Part shown: positions 41,872 through 51,680 of the stretch, one piece after another
Numbering within the stretch: position 1 is the stretch's first letter
Layout of the letters: each line of letters starts with the position of its first letter
From: Candidatus Accumulibacter sp. 66-26
Lineage (GTDB): Bacteria; Pseudomonadota; Gammaproteobacteria; Burkholderiales; Rhodocyclaceae
DNA: 64,000 nt
Reading direction: 5' to 3'
NCBI GenBank assembly: GCA_001897745.1
Contig: MKUH01000017.1
Coordinates: forward strand, 62,001 to 126,000
Position numbers and translations under genes: made by a program
Notes under the pieces: model-generated
Database searches by the model: none
What the model saw: the letters and a program-made list of their open reading frames with translations, nothing else
Told to the model about the DNA's origin: nothing

Positions 41872-44435
41872 ACCGAATGCCCCCGGCGGCGCAGCAGCTC
41901 GCCGATCGCCTCGTCGATGGACAGGCCCTGGGCACGCAGTTCATCGATCGGCGCGTTGTCTTCCAACTTGTTGGAGAACAGCAGATGAGTCGCCGGATCG
42001 AGGATGTTGCGGGCGACGCCTTCGCCCACGGGGGAGGAGATGTACACCTCGGAGAACACGCCGGCCTCGGTGCGTAGCGAGTTCAACAGCCGCTTCTTCG
42101 GCTCGTCCATGGTGAGCCGGCCCTTGCGGTCGAGCATCTCGATGGATTCCGGCTTCTGCCGCAGCAGGAAGACCCAGTCCGAGCAGTTGAAGGCCGCTTC
42201 CATCTGCGCCGAGCCGTAGTAGTCATCGGCGCTCTGGGTCGCGGTGCCGAGTGCGCCGCCATACTTGCGGGCACGGCGGGCGGCTTCCTCAATGACGGCA
42301 GCCTTGACCGGATCGTCGGCGCCGATGTCGCCGAGTTGCTGCTTCAACTCGTCGACGAACAGCACCTTGCGCCGGTTGCGCGTCAGGTACATCTCGCCGG
42401 TGATCCGGTGCAGCAGCAGGATGTTGACCACCGCGTGCAGGTCGGGGCGGCGCTTCAATTCCTCGTTCTCGATGACGATGAAGTCGTTGGAAAAATCGAC
42501 GTTGTTCTTGCCCTCGAAGAAGCGCTCGTACTGCCCGCCCTTGGCGTAGGGGTTGAGCATGATGGCCAGATCCTTGATGCGCTGGTCGCCCACCACGCCC
42601 AGTTCCTCGATGGTTCCGCCCTTGAAGGCGTCGCGCAGCCCCGTGATGCGTAGCTCGTTGCCGTATTCCCGCCAAAGCTTCAACACCATGGCCGAGATGG
42701 CCTTGTACTGGACCTCTTCGAGCGCATGCTGCATCGAGCACATCTTGGCGATGCCCGGCACCAGCATGTCGATGTCTTCATTGATGTCGACGATGTGGGT
42801 GAAGGGATCGAGGCAAATATCGACATCGGGGCGGAACTCGATGTAGGTGCCCTGGGCCTTGCGGCACAGCTTCTCGAAACTGCGGCCGAGGTCGAGCATC
42901 CAGACCTTGGCGCCGATGGCGCGATAGGACCAGGCCATTTCGTTCATCAATACCGACTTGCCCGAGCCGGGGGCGCCGATGATGGCGAAGTTGTAGTTGC
43001 CGAGATCGTTGTCGAAGATATCGAGGGTCATCAACTGGCCACGCCGTCCCCCGAAAACCAGGGCGGGGGTGCGCGTGCCACGCCACTCGGCAATCAGCGG
43101 CGCCATATGGATGGCATTGGCCATGGTCTTGCGCGTGACCCGGCGCATCTTGACGAGATCCTTGTGGAATTTCTCGGTCAGCGTCATCGGCAGACTGGCG
43201 AGTAATGCCTGGCGGTGCATGTAGGCATCGGCATTGAGCTGGAAGCCGCGGCCACGCCAGATTGCATTGGCGGCTTCGTGGGCGGCGACCGATTTGTTGG
43301 GTGCGGTGAATATGGCCAGTTGGTGGTAGAGGCTGACCAGGTTGCCACCGGTGTCGATGGCATCGGCGGCGGCCGTCCAGTCCTGCAGCTTCTTGTTCAC
43401 GTCTGGCATGACGTCGGCCATCTTCGATTTTGCGTTCTGCGTCGCCCGCACATGGTTGGCGGTGACCACCGACTTGGTGATATTGGGGTCGAGGACCTGG
43501 ACGCCGAGGGTGAGCAGAAACGGTGCGCTGTACTGCAAGGCCGGCTGCATCAGGTCGCCGATCAGCGAACCCATTTGCCACAGGGCGAAGCGTTCCGGAA
43601 AACTCTTGATCGAGTAGAAGCGTGCCTCCAGTACGTCGGGACTGGCTTCCTTCCACAAGGTGAGGCCGCTCGGATGCGGGTCCTGGATGGTGTCGAAGTC
43701 CACGATCTGGTCGCGCAGCTCGCGGCCATCGTCGTAGTGCAGGTCCGGCGCATCGGTCTGGGAGATGCGGTCGGGGTTGGTGAAGAGGGCGCACCAGTTG
43801 ATCAGGTCGGCGGCGTCGCAGACACGGTTGGGGAGCGAGGCCGAGCGCAGGGTGGACGAGATGGAATCGCGCAGCGCCATCAACTCGTCGCGCTTGTTGA
43901 GATCCTCGGGGTCGCCGGGGAAGGCGACGCTCAGCATCAGGCGGAAATCCCGGATCGTGTAGTGGAAGCCGGCGGTGAGCGACTTCTGTGCGCCCTGCAG
44001 TAGGTGGCCGACGCGCTGGCGGGCGAGCTTCCTGAACAGGTTCCCGTTGCGGGCCGGCCGCCCCCATTGCTTGGCCTGCTCCGCCTGATCCTCGTCCTCG
44101 ACCCGCAGGTTGGCGTAGTGGCGCAGTTGGGTGCGCACTTGGGGCGAGCCGAACAGGTGGAACTGGATGCCGGTGCCGGGCGGACAGTTGGCATAGAGCG
44201 AGACCAGGACTTCCGCCATGCGCCCGTCGGCGCCCGACTGCGGCATGAGCTCGAGCATGACGCCCATGCTGTCGCGGTTGACGAAGATTTTTTCGGGGGC
44301 GAGATAGGCGGAGTAGGGCAGCCAGTTGGCGAACTGCTCGGCCGGCGTATCCACGGGCTGGGCGAAGGGGAAGCGCTGCGCCTGCCGGCGGTCGCGATGG
44401 GGGGCGATCGGGGAATTGCTGTGGGGGGCGTTCAT
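41868..44435 (-). CDS. traC: Type IV secretion ATPase TraC (VirB4 family)
   Basis: Cytoplasmic hexameric ATPase that powers pilus assembly. The 855-residue product has the N-terminal TraC/VirB4 domain (FPFAQPVDTPAEQFANWLPY onward), Walker A GAPGSGKS at residues 487-494, Walker B around RKVLFVDELKQQ, and a C-terminal GTATQSADD segment. ATG 44435 is chosen because an in-frame upstream extension lies inside traV. The length is typical for the F group. Confidence 0.96.
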   Translation of the reverse strand: MNAPHSNSPIAPHRDRRQAQRFPFAQPVDTPAEQFANWLPYSAYLAPEKIFVNRDSMGVMLELMPQSGADGRMAEVLVSLYANCPPGTGIQFHLFGSPQVRTQLRHYANLRVEDEDQAEQAKQWGRPARNGNLFRKLARQRVGHLLQGAQKSLTAGFHYTIRDFRLMLSVAFPGDPEDLNKRDELMALRDSISSTLRSASLPNRVCDAADLINWCALFTNPDRISQTDAPDLHYDDGRELRDQIVDFDTIQDPHPSGLTLWKEASPDVLEARFYSIKSFPERFALWQMGSLIGDLMQPALQYSAPFLLTLGVQVLDPNITKSVVTANHVRATQNAKSKMADVMPDVNKKLQDWTAAADAIDTGGNLVSLYHQLAIFTAPNKSVAAHEAANAIWRGRGFQLNADAYMHRQALLASLPMTLTEKFHKDLVKMRRVTRKTMANAIHMAPLIAEWRGTRTPALVFGGRRGQLMTLDIFDNDLGNYNFAIIGAPGSGKSVLMNEMAWSYRAIGAKVWMLDLGRSFEKLCRKAQGTYIEFRPDVDICLDPFTHIVDINEDIDMLVPGIAKMCSMQHALEEVQYKAISAMVLKLWREYGNELRITGLRDAFKGGTIEELGVVGDQRIKDLAIMLNPYAKGGQYERFFEGKNNVDFSNDFIVIENEELKRRPDLHAVVNILLLHRITGEMYLTRNRRKVLFVDELKQQLGDIGADDPVKAAVIEEAARRARKYGGALGTATQSADDYYGSAQMEAAFNCSDWVFLLRQKPESIEMLDRKGRLTMDEPKKRLLNSLRTEAGVFSEVYISSPVGEGVARNILDPATHLLFSNKLEDNAPIDELRAQGLSIDEAIGELLRRRGHSV

Positions 44436-44442
44436 GGCGACC

Positions 44443-45030
44443 TCACTGCGCACGGTTGGCATTGGGCCCGGCGAACGGGGGCCGTTGCGGCAAGATCGGC
44501 GCGGCCGGCGCGTTGGTGCCCGCGTTCGGCTCGGTGGTGGCTTCCGTTGCCGACTTCGGAGGCGCCTTGAGTGGCGCATAGGCGTCGCGGATCTGGCGCT
44601 GGACGTGGTCGATCAGCCACTGGCCGTTATCCACCTGGACATAGACGTAGCCCTGGTCGTAGAGATCGCCGTCGGCGTCTTCCCAGGGCTTGATCCACAA
44701 GCGCAGCAGGCGGGCCTGGGAGCGCAAGGGGCTGGGCGTGACCGCCGTGTCGGCATTGTCGGTGGCTACGGACGATAGGGCGGGCAGGGCCGATTCGGGA
44801 GGATTCGCTTTGGATGCCTCTTTCCGCGGGGCGGCCGACCGTTTGGCCCGTTGGCTGGGCAGGTTGTTGTGGATTGCGTTGGCGTAGGTGCCCGACACCG
44901 AGTCGCAGGCGACACCCTCCGGGGCCTTGCAGGCGTACTTCGAGTCGCCGCCCAATCCGGACATGTTCATGCAGGCGGCCAAGGGGAGCAGCAGGCAGAG
45001 GGCGCCCATGCGCAGCACGAGCGTCTTCAT
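44443..45030 (-). CDS. traV: Conjugal transfer lipoprotein TraV (VirB7-like)
   Basis: Outer-membrane lipoprotein that anchors TraK and TraB in the F core complex. The 195-residue product has a lipoprotein signal with lipobox LAAC (Cys20), the TraV motif [21 protein letters not shown] with its two cysteines, and a Pro/Ala-rich C-terminus. It overlaps the dsbC stop by 4 bases. Confidence 0.93.
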   Translation of the reverse strand: MKTLVLRMGALCLLLPLAACMNMSGLGGDSKYACKAPEGVACDSVSGTYANAIHNNLPSQRAKRSAAPRKEASKANPPESALPALSSVATDNADTAVTPSPLRSQARLLRLWIKPWEDADGDLYDQGYVYVQVDNGQWLIDHVQRQIRDAYAPLKAPPKSATEATTEPNAGTNAPAAPILPQRPPFAGPNANRAQ

Positions 45031-45863
45031 GGCTGCTTCTCCGCGGTGGCTTGCGGCGTCGTTGGTGAAGCGATCTGCGCGAGCCGTGCTTCCAGCACCG
45101 CACGTCCCACGAAGCCCTCGGTACGGCTGCCGTCCGCCCAGATCAGGGTGGGCGTGCCCTGGACGCCGAACTGCTGGGCCAGGGCCAGGTTGCGGGCGAT
45201 CGGGTGGTCGCAGGCGGCATCAGTCTTGAGCGCACTGTCGTCTCCGTGGAGCATCAGGCGCTGCCAGGCTGCTGCGCGATCCCCCGCGCACCAGATGGCG
45301 ATCGGCTTGGCCTCGCCCTGGAAGGGGACGAGGAAGGTGTAGAGGGTGACGTTGTCGAGGCCGGCCAGTTCGGGCTCCAGTTGCTTGCAGTAGGGGCAGT
45401 TGGGATCGCTGAAGACGGCCACCTTGCGCTGGCCATTGCCGCGGACCGTCTTGATCGCATCACTGAGCGGCAGTCGATCGAAGCGGACGGGGGCCGCTGC
45501 CGTGCGCACGCTTTCCGGGGCCGATCCGCGGGCGCCATTCACACTGTTGGCCTGCGCCAGTTTCGGGCCGGTGATGTCGCGCAGGGTCGCGGTGTCGAAC
45601 AGGCGGCCGAAGAGGAAGTAGCGCGGGTTGCTGGCCGAGACGTAGGCCACGTTGCCGTTCATCCAGACTTCATAGAGGCCGCCGATGGGCGAGCGGGTGA
45701 CTTCGGTGAAGTGCGTGCCCGGATGGCCTTTCTGCAGGGCGGCTAGCAGGCGCTTCTCGTCGGGCGTGGCGGCGTCGGCGCCGGCGAATGGTCCGAGGAG
45801 TGTCGCGCTCAGGGCCGCGACGAGCACGCGCCGAGGCCGGCGCAGGGGTTCAGTAGTTGCCAT
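45027..45863 (-). CDS. dsbC: DsbC-family disulphide isomerase of the transfer operon
   Basis: Periplasmic thioredoxin-fold isomerase expected to fold TraN, TraU and TraH, which are cysteine-rich. The 278-residue product has an N-terminal signal segment (about 12-31), a DsbC/G dimerisation domain ([36 protein letters not shown]) and a catalytic domain with Cys156-Pro-Tyr-Cys159 and the cis-Pro loop [10 protein letters not shown]. It overlaps traB by 14 bases. Confidence 0.93.
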   Translation of the reverse strand: MATTEPLRRPRRVLVAALSATLLGPFAGADAATPDEKRLLAALQKGHPGTHFTEVTRSPIGGLYEVWMNGNVAYVSASNPRYFLFGRLFDTATLRDITGPKLAQANSVNGARGSAPESVRTAAAPVRFDRLPLSDAIKTVRGNGQRKVAVFSDPNCPYCKQLEPELAGLDNVTLYTFLVPFQGEAKPIAIWCAGDRAAAWQRLMLHGDDSALKTDAACDHPIARNLALAQQFGVQGTPTLIWADGSRTEGFVGRAVLEARLAQIASPTTPQATAEKQP

Positions 45864-47271
45864 CGTCGGAGGTCTCCAGATAGCGGGTTTCGAGGGAGTT
45901 CGGGGAGTGGGCGAGGCGCGCGGAAGACGGATCGCCCGCCATAGGGACGTCGATGCGCACGCCCTTGGTGATCACCACGTCGACTTCGCGGCCCGCATCC
46001 ACCTCGATGACCGGGAAGGTGTTCTCGGCGAGCTTGATGTAGTACTGGGCCAGCCGGTCCAGGGCCTTGCCGACGCCGCTGCCGAGACCGGCGCGGTATG
46101 CTTCGGCCCCCGTGGCGCTGGCGACCGTACCCAGCGCCGAGGTGCTGTATTCCGTCGACGAGGTGGCCAAGCCCTGGCCGATGCCGCTGACCACGCCGGC
46201 CAGCAGCGCATTGGCGAGCATCTGGCCCTGCTTGGTGACCAGGCGTCCGCGCATGCCGACCTTGCCGTCCTCGCCATAGACGCTGCCCTGGATCTTCACT
46301 TCCAGCGTCGCGCCGTCGGCGCGCACGCAGGACAGGCTCTCGGTGCGCAGGTAGGCGCGCTCGGAGCTGATGTCGCCGTAGCCGGCTGCGATTACGAAGC
46401 ACTCGCGGTATTCGGCGCGGAAGCGGTTGGGCAGGACCGAGTTGTCCGAAAGGCGGATCAGGACCGGGTGGGGATTGGACTGGGACTGTCCGCCGGTCGG
46501 CGCATCCAGGCCGCCCAGCAGCGTGCCGCGGGTAAAACTCACCGGCAGGAAGGTGGCGACGGTCCGGGCAACCGTTTGCGAAGTACCGCCCGAAGCCGGG
46601 TCCGCATTGACACCGGTGTTCGCGACCAGCGCGCCGTTGCCGGTGCGGGATCGGTCCGCGACGGTGATGCGCGTGATTGCGGGCTGCGGCGCTGCCAGCG
46701 GCGTCGAGAGCAAGGCGTCGCTCGGGGTGCCGCTTGGCATCGCGCCGGCGGGCGAGCTCTTGGAAGGCGGCGGGGCCGGGGGCAGGCTCGCCGCCGGCGG
46801 CAGGGTGTTCGGCGTGGTCGCGACGGGGGTGGGCGCCGCCGGGGTGGCGGCCGCTTGCTGGGCCGCGGTGAGCCGCTGTTCCAGGTCCGCGAAGCGCTGC
46901 ATGGTCTTCGCTTCGAAGGCTTGGGCGTTCTTGTTGAGCCGTCCTTGCTCTTCACGTTCGTTCTCGTACTGGGCGAGCTTACGTCCGGCCGTGCCGACCC
47001 ACTGATCCACCGGATTGACCTGGCCACCGGGCGGCATCACGCCGATGTTGGTGACCGCACTCGGTTGCCCGGCGGACGCTTGGGCGGCGCCGGTCTTCGG
47101 AGGGTTGCCGGTAAAGGCGAAGATCAGCCAGAGCAGCCCGACTCCGCCGGCCAGGAGCGTGCCGAGCATGGCGTATTGGCGTTGCCGAGGGGAAAGGTGC
47201 TGCATCACGTGCTGCGACAGACGTTGCGGCAGGCCGCGCAGGGACAGGAAGGGCTGTTGCGGCGTGATCAT
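45850..47271 (-). CDS. traB: Conjugal transfer core-complex protein TraB (VirB10-like)
   Basis: Spans the periplasm and links the inner-membrane complex to TraK and TraV. The 473-residue product has one N-terminal membrane segment (about 35-53), a coiled coil (about 85-130), a long Pro/Ala-rich linker, and a C-terminal VirB10-type beta domain with [33 protein letters not shown] and [13 protein letters not shown] 47271 overlaps the traK stop; more upstream frame is inside traK. Confidence 0.94.
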   Translation of the reverse strand: MITPQQPFLSLRGLPQRLSQHVMQHLSPRQRQYAMLGTLLAGGVGLLWLIFAFTGNPPKTGAAQASAGQPSAVTNIGVMPPGGQVNPVDQWVGTAGRKLAQYENEREEQGRLNKNAQAFEAKTMQRFADLEQRLTAAQQAAATPAAPTPVATTPNTLPPAASLPPAPPPSKSSPAGAMPSGTPSDALLSTPLAAPQPAITRITVADRSRTGNGALVANTGVNADPASGGTSQTVARTVATFLPVSFTRGTLLGGLDAPTGGQSQSNPHPVLIRLSDNSVLPNRFRAEYRECFVIAAGYGDISSERAYLRTESLSCVRADGATLEVKIQGSVYGEDGKVGMRGRLVTKQGQMLANALLAGVVSGIGQGLATSSTEYSTSALGTVASATGAEAYRAGLGSGVGKALDRLAQYYIKLAENTFPVIEVDAGREVDVVITKGVRIDVPMAGDPSSARLAHSPNSLETRYLETSDDGNY

Positions 47272-48161
47272 GGCGCCTCTCCTCGGCGGATCACGTAGAC
47301 GCTGGTGCTGTCGCCGGGGCGCAGGTTGTGCTGCTCGATACTGACGCCGGCGACGCCGCCAGCCTCGCGATCGAACTCCGGTTCGGCCAGCACCATGGGG
47401 CCATTGCTGACGTTCTGCAGCAGGTACTTCTCGCCGATCAGGCCGCGTCCTTCGTACTGACGCACCAGCGAGAAGCGCGCCTCGATCCACAGGGGGACCG
47501 AGCGATGGGTCTCTTCGACCCGGACGTCGGGCGGCACCCGGTCCGAAGCCATCGCCAACAGCAGCGCCTTCATTGCACGGACCGGGTTGGGTGACGGTCC
47601 GGCTCCGGCCCGGGCCGCTGTGGCTGGCTTCAACGCCCTGGGCGTCTTGTCGCGAATGACGATGGTGTCGGCGGGCGTGTCCGCACGGCGCAATAGCAGT
47701 GTGTAGGTGGTGCTCGCCGAGGAGACGAACAGGTTGATCGGTTTCACGGAATCGCCGACCGGGCGAACGTAGATTTCGCCCTTGTCGCGGTCGCACTCCA
47801 GCACGATCTCACCGGCCGGATTGATCGCCGAACTGATGCCGCTGCCGGGCGCTGTGCTGCTCATGCCCGGCGTGGCGGGAAGGGCCGTCGCCGCGCCGCA
47901 ATGACTCGAATGGATGTTGCCGAACACGTCGGTGATCGGCGCCCCGTCGATGCGGATGCGGGTCGGCTCCTTGATCGACACGATGGCTTCGACCGACACG
48001 CCGTCGCTGGCCTCGACGATCTGCAGCGCGTGGGCGGGCACGGCCGTCAAGGTGGCGATGGCGGCCGTTGCGGCGATGGCGGCACTCATCGCCCATCCGT
48101 GCCGAGGCACAAGGACGAACCGATGCGGGGATCGGGCTTGGGTTGGTTCAGTTGCCGGCAT
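47268..48161 (-). CDS. traK: Conjugal transfer secretin-like protein TraK (VirB9-like)
   Basis: Outer ring component of the F-type core complex. The 297-residue product has a long-n-region signal peptide (cleavage about AHA-LQIVEASDG), a PTRIRIDGAPITDVFGNI segment and a beta-rich C-terminus (PLWIEARFSLVRQYEGRGLIGEKY). ATG 48161 has a strong AAGGAG site 7 bases upstream; ATG 48089 would give a shorter signal peptide but has no such site. Confidence 0.92.
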   Translation of the reverse strand: MPATEPTQARSPHRFVLVPRHGWAMSAAIAATAAIATLTAVPAHALQIVEASDGVSVEAIVSIKEPTRIRIDGAPITDVFGNIHSSHCGAATALPATPGMSSTAPGSGISSAINPAGEIVLECDRDKGEIYVRPVGDSVKPINLFVSSASTTYTLLLRRADTPADTIVIRDKTPRALKPATAARAGAGPSPNPVRAMKALLLAMASDRVPPDVRVEETHRSVPLWIEARFSLVRQYEGRGLIGEKYLLQNVSNGPMVLAEPEFDREAGGVAGVSIEQHNLRPGDSTSVYVIRRGEAP

Positions 48162-48714
48162 TGGGTATCTCCTTGAAACTCTTCAAATGCATGCGCGCAC
48201 CGGCGTAGCTGAACTCGACCCGATAGGCCTTGAGGTCGTTGGCGGTCTCGAAGCCGTTGACCAGGGTGCGCAGGCGGCCGCGGATGACGATGCTCTGGCC
48301 TTCTTCGCTGGGCACCAGTTGCTGGGGCGCGAACACGGTGGCGGCGTTGATGCGCTTCAAGCGTTCGGCCTCCACTTCCTGCCGTGTCCTGAGCGGGCCG
48401 TACTGGTCGGGCTCGACGTAGCCGAGCAGGATGTCCTTCTTCCAGTCGATCGAAGCCGGCGTCACGTCGAGCACCAGCCAGGCGATGAAACTGCCCATCT
48501 GCTCGAGGTATTCGTTGCTGGCCTGGTCGCGGGTGACCCAGAAGGTTTTGTTGAGCGAAGGCGGTACGACCACGGTGCGCACCGTCCCGAGCAGGTTGAG
48601 GATCACCACCAGGGCGAGGATCTGCCCGGCAGCGAGCACGCCGACCGCCAGGCCCAGCCCGCGATTGCGGCGCCGCATCTCCTTGATGTCGCCGTTGAGC
48701 CGTTCGAAGTCCAT
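48148..48714 (-). CDS. traE: Conjugal transfer protein TraE (VirB5/8-like)
   Basis: Inner-membrane anchored pilus assembly protein. The 188-residue product has one membrane segment (about 21-42) followed by a periplasmic domain with VVVPPSLNKTFWV, YLEQMGSFIAWLVLDVTP and FVIRGRL-like (here SIVIRGRLRTLVNG), as in the TraE family. It overlaps traK by 14 bases. Confidence 0.94.
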   Translation of the reverse strand: MDFERLNGDIKEMRRRNRGLGLAVGVLAAGQILALVVILNLLGTVRTVVVPPSLNKTFWVTRDQASNEYLEQMGSFIAWLVLDVTPASIDWKKDILLGYVEPDQYGPLRTRQEVEAERLKRINAATVFAPQQLVPSEEGQSIVIRGRLRTLVNGFETANDLKAYRVEFSYAGARMHLKSFKEIPNAGN

Positions 48715-48729
48715 GGGCTTTCTCCAGGC

Positions 48730-49029
48730 TCAGCCGACCATGCGGCGGATGTGCGACGGCGGCGTGGCGCGCATCGCGGTCATCGGACTGGCGGGCAGAT
48801 GCCAGTACAGCCAGTGGATGGCGAAGGCCGGGTGCTTGTCCGCCTTGAGGCGCGAAATCCAGCGCGAGACGAAGATGCCCATCGCCATGCAGACGGCGAA
48901 GGACAGCTTGCTGCCGGACAGGTAGCCGACGAAGAACATGAACAGGATCGGCGCGGCGACATCGACATCCCAGAAGCCGATCTTCCATTGGTCATCGAGA
49001 CGCCGCGGGATATAGGTGTCCGCTTGCAT
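48730..49029 (-). CDS. traL: Conjugal transfer protein TraL
   Basis: Small membrane protein of the pilus base (VirB3-like). The 99-residue product has YIPRRLDDQWKIGFWDVD at its start and two close hydrophobic segments (about 25-62) before a basic loop, all typical of TraL. Confidence 0.93.
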   Translation of the reverse strand: MQADTYIPRRLDDQWKIGFWDVDVAAPILFMFFVGYLSGSKLSFAVCMAMGIFVSRWISRLKADKHPAFAIHWLYWHLPASPMTAMRATPPSHIRRMVG

Positions 49030-49057
49030 GTCGGTCTCCTGGGTGTCGATGCTGGCG

Positions 49058-49408
49058 TCAGATGACGGCGCCCATGATCGCGCCGGCGATCACGAGACCC
49101 ACGGCGGCGAAGATGGCGAGGCCAACGTAGAACAGGACCGGGCCGAAGTTGCGTAGCGCGGAGAGCGAGATGAGCGCGACTACGAAACCGACGAATCCGA
49201 CCAGAGCCTTGATTCCCGGTCCGAGCGCGGCGATCTGGGTCAGGGCCGAGGTGAGCGGTCCGGTGATGCCGGTGAAGGCGACCAGGTCCAGGGCGTAGCC
49301 GGGAAAGGCGGTGCCGAGGCCGACGACGATCATCGCCAGCAGCATCGCGACGTTCATCGGCTTGCGGGTGGCGACGCGGGGGGAAGAAACAAGCACAGCA
49401 GTGTTCAT
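49058..49408 (-). CDS. traA: Conjugative pilin precursor TraA
   Basis: Predicted major F-type pilin. The 116-residue precursor has a long leader of about 40 residues with a hydrophobic stretch ending PGYALD, then a short mature part of two hydrophobic helices (about 55-80 and 90-115) joined by a basic loop (RNFG), the pilin topology. CGGAGG lies just upstream of ATG 49408. The S26 peptidase at 40.9 kb is the likely processing enzyme. Sequence identity to F pilin is not evident by eye; the call rests on size, topology and position before traL. Confidence 0.85.
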   Translation of the reverse strand: MNTAVLVSSPRVATRKPMNVAMLLAMIVVGLGTAFPGYALDLVAFTGITGPLTSALTQIAALGPGIKALVGFVGFVVALISLSALRNFGPVLFYVGLAIFAAVGLVIAGAIMGAVI

Positions 49409-49548
49409 GAAAACCTCCGGGCATGAGTTGAGCGTTGAAAGTCGGATAGGGGTGGGAAGGCGGGTGGGCGTACGGATGCGCCTGCGGGTGGGAGCGCGAG
49501 CGCTCGACGGGTGAAGGACTGGGATGTGAGCGGACGACCGGTGCGGTG

Positions 49549-50241
49549 TCATGGCAGGTCCTCCTCGGTCATCCGAAAGACCACCTCGGCCCGCCGGTTC
49601 TGCGTGCGGCCGGCCACAGTGTCGTTCGAGGCGATGAAGCAGCACGCCCCTCGAGCCTGCAGCGTCAGCGTGGCGGCCAGCGTCGGATGGGTCTTGCGGA
49701 AGTGGTCGCGAACCGCGAGGGTGCGGGCGAGGGCCAGCGATTCATTGAAGGCCAACGGCCCGGTACTGTCGGTGCGGCCGATGATCTTGATGCGGCGCAC
49801 GTGGAGATGGTTACCCATGGCTCCGTTCAGTTGGGAACGCGCGGCGGGGCTCAGCTTGGCGCTGCCCAGGCCGAACTGCACGGTGACCGTGCGCAAGCTT
49901 TCCGCCTCCGTCGCAGGGTCTTGCGCCAAGGGTGTGGGGGTGACGGATTCGGCCGATGTGACTGAGTCTGCACGGTGGATCGGCTGGCTGGGCGTTTCCG
50001 GCGCGAGCGTCTTGGGTGTGCGGGTGGGGCATGCCGGGGGCACGCACTCCGCGAACCTGGCCCGGCGGCCGAAGTCGAGTTGGGCAAAATGCGGGGCCAA
50101 CTGCGCAGGCGTCGCCGCGTGCATCCCCAATTTGGTCTCGGCCGGCACCGACGTGCGGAACAGGCTGCACGACGATGCGAGGGCGGTACAACTGGCGACG
50201 AGGCTGAGCGTAGCGACGCGGCGCAGGAAGTGGGCCGTCAT
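49549..50241 (-). CDS. OmpA-domain lipoprotein of the transfer region
   Basis: Outer-membrane lipoprotein with a peptidoglycan-binding domain. The 230-residue product has a lipobox ALASSC (Cys25), a proline-rich linker, and a C-terminal OmpA domain (about 120-230) with TVQFGLGSAKLSP, IIGRTDSTGPLAFNESLALARTLAV and QNRRAEVVF. ATG 50241 is chosen because it gives the lipoprotein signal and overlaps the transglycosylase stop. It may anchor the secretion channel to the cell wall. Confidence 0.87.
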   Translation of the reverse strand: MTAHFLRRVATLSLVASCTALASSCSLFRTSVPAETKLGMHAATPAQLAPHFAQLDFGRRARFAECVPPACPTRTPKTLAPETPSQPIHRADSVTSAESVTPTPLAQDPATEAESLRTVTVQFGLGSAKLSPAARSQLNGAMGNHLHVRRIKIIGRTDSTGPLAFNESLALARTLAVRDHFRKTHPTLAATLTLQARGACCFIASNDTVAGRTQNRRAEVVFRMTEEDLP

Positions 50242-50777
50242 GGCGAAACCCTCACCGACATCAGGGCGGGAATCGTCGTCGCCGTCGAAACCAAGTGTTT
50301 GCCCCACTGCGCGCTGCGTTGTGCGGGTAACTGGCGGTACACCCGCCAGGCGTATTGCGCGCGGGCCTCGATGCAGTCCTTATCCTTGAGTTGGGAGCAG
50401 GCCGCGTTGTAGGCGCCGACCGCATCCCACGTCGCCCCCCGCCGAGAAAAGCTGTCGGCCAGCAGCCAGGCGCCGACCCGAATGTTTGTGCAGGGATCAA
50501 AGAGATCGGCTTCCTTGATACCGTGACGGGATAGGGTCCGCAGGTGGCCGCTGTTGATCTGCATGAGGCCGATATCGTAGGACCCGGTGCGCTGGAGGTG
50601 CGAGCGGTTGACGGCCTGGGGGTTCAGGTTCGACTCGACCCGGGCAACCGCATAGAGTAGGTCGGCCGAGATGCCGTAGCGCTGGGCAACTTCCTGCCAA
50701 CAGGCCCGTGCCTGGGCGGACGCGGTCGCCAGGACGGCCAAGGCAGCCAGGGCAGCAAAGTGCAGCGGCAGACGCAT
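50238..50777 (-). CDS. Lytic transglycosylase of the conjugation system (VirB1-like)
   Basis: Opens peptidoglycan for pilus and channel assembly. The 179-residue product has a signal peptide (cleaved about ASAQA-RACW) and an SLT domain with catalytic Glu48 in VARVESNLNPQAVN, the SYDIGLMQINSGH motif, and an AYNAAC helix. It is similar to VirB1/TrbN and F Orf169. Confidence 0.92.
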   Translation of the reverse strand: MRLPLHFAALAALAVLATASAQARACWQEVAQRYGISADLLYAVARVESNLNPQAVNRSHLQRTGSYDIGLMQINSGHLRTLSRHGIKEADLFDPCTNIRVGAWLLADSFSRRGATWDAVGAYNAACSQLKDKDCIEARAQYAWRVYRQLPAQRSAQWGKHLVSTATTIPALMSVRVSP

Positions 50778-50972
50778 GAGTCACCTCTCCAACGAAACCG
50801 GAACGACCCGCCGGGGGGAGCGGGCAGCGAAGGTCTGGGCCGTCGACGGTGGGCGGACGGTCAGGGTCGGGTTCGGGTAGGTCCGGCGTCTAGCCGGGCA
50901 AGCAGACGGTGAGTGAGCAGGTCAGGAACGGGTGGATGCCAGTCAGGGGTACCGGTTGAGGTGTCGCAAGCC

Positions 50973-51470
50973 TCAGCGGGGCGGCGCATCCCGCCCGGGA
51001 TGGGAACGTTCGGCCATGTTGCGGCGGGCCTGCCGCAGGATGCCTGCGCCCGAGCCATCCTCTGCCCGGCACAGGGCGACGCAAGCCGTGGTCAATTGGT
51101 CGAGTTGGAACTTGGGGTTGGGGTGCCGGTTGGCGGGCGAACGTTGAAGGTCCAGCAGCAACTGGTACTGGTGCCGCCACATCGATTCGCGGCGGCGCGG
51201 CGTCTCGGGCGAGCGGAGAACAAGTTCGGTCCCAAGAAACCGGAAGATGCGACAGGGGGCGTCCTGATGCGTGAAGACCAGCGAGACGCTGGCGCTGATG
51301 AGATCGGGAAAGCGAAAGGTCGGCGAGACATTGTCTTCGCTGCGCAGCAGGCGGTAGAGCCAGTCGTGTTCCTCGAGCCACAGGCGCGTTTCGATGACAT
51401 CGTGAGCTTCGCTCTCCTCCGAGGACGATGTGAGATTGTGCTGGCGAGTCGTCGGTGTGGCGGTGAACAT
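50973..51470 (-). CDS. Hypothetical ICE protein
   Basis: A 165-residue cytoplasmic protein (no signal or membrane segment) preceded by GAGG 8 bases from the ATG. It is acidic at the start and basic at the end, with an internal VSLVFTHQDAPCRIFRFLG stretch and two Arg-rich blocks toward the C-terminus. I do not recognise a family. It is first in the minus-strand block that leads to traA, which would be a natural place for a regulator, but no DNA-binding motif is visible. Confidence 0.7.
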   Translation of the reverse strand: MFTATPTTRQHNLTSSSEESEAHDVIETRLWLEEHDWLYRLLRSEDNVSPTFRFPDLISASVSLVFTHQDAPCRIFRFLGTELVLRSPETPRRRESMWRHQYQLLLDLQRSPANRHPNPKFQLDQLTTACVALCRAEDGSGAGILRQARRNMAERSHPGRDAPPR

Positions 51471-51501
51471 GCTGCTTACCTCGATTCAGTGGCGGGGGTA
51501 T

Positions 51502-51515
51502 TGCTCGTACGAGCA
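51502..51515. promoter_or_regulatory. 14-bp perfect palindrome upstream of the transfer block
   Basis: TGCTCGTACGAGCA, with no spacer, lies 32 bases before the hypothetical gene at 51470 and in the divergent region shared with the membrane gene at 51681. Candidate operator; the cognate regulator is unknown. Confidence 0.45.
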
Positions 51516-51680
51516 CATGACTGGAGGATAGGCAGTCGACGCTGTCACGTCTCACGAGAATGAGGATCTTATCGGGGGGATTTCGTCATCAAGGCCCAGG
51601 ATGATCCGAGCGCGTGGACGCTACGATATTGTCGATAGTGTGTGCATGGGCACGGCCGATCAACATGAAGGGGATAGAGG

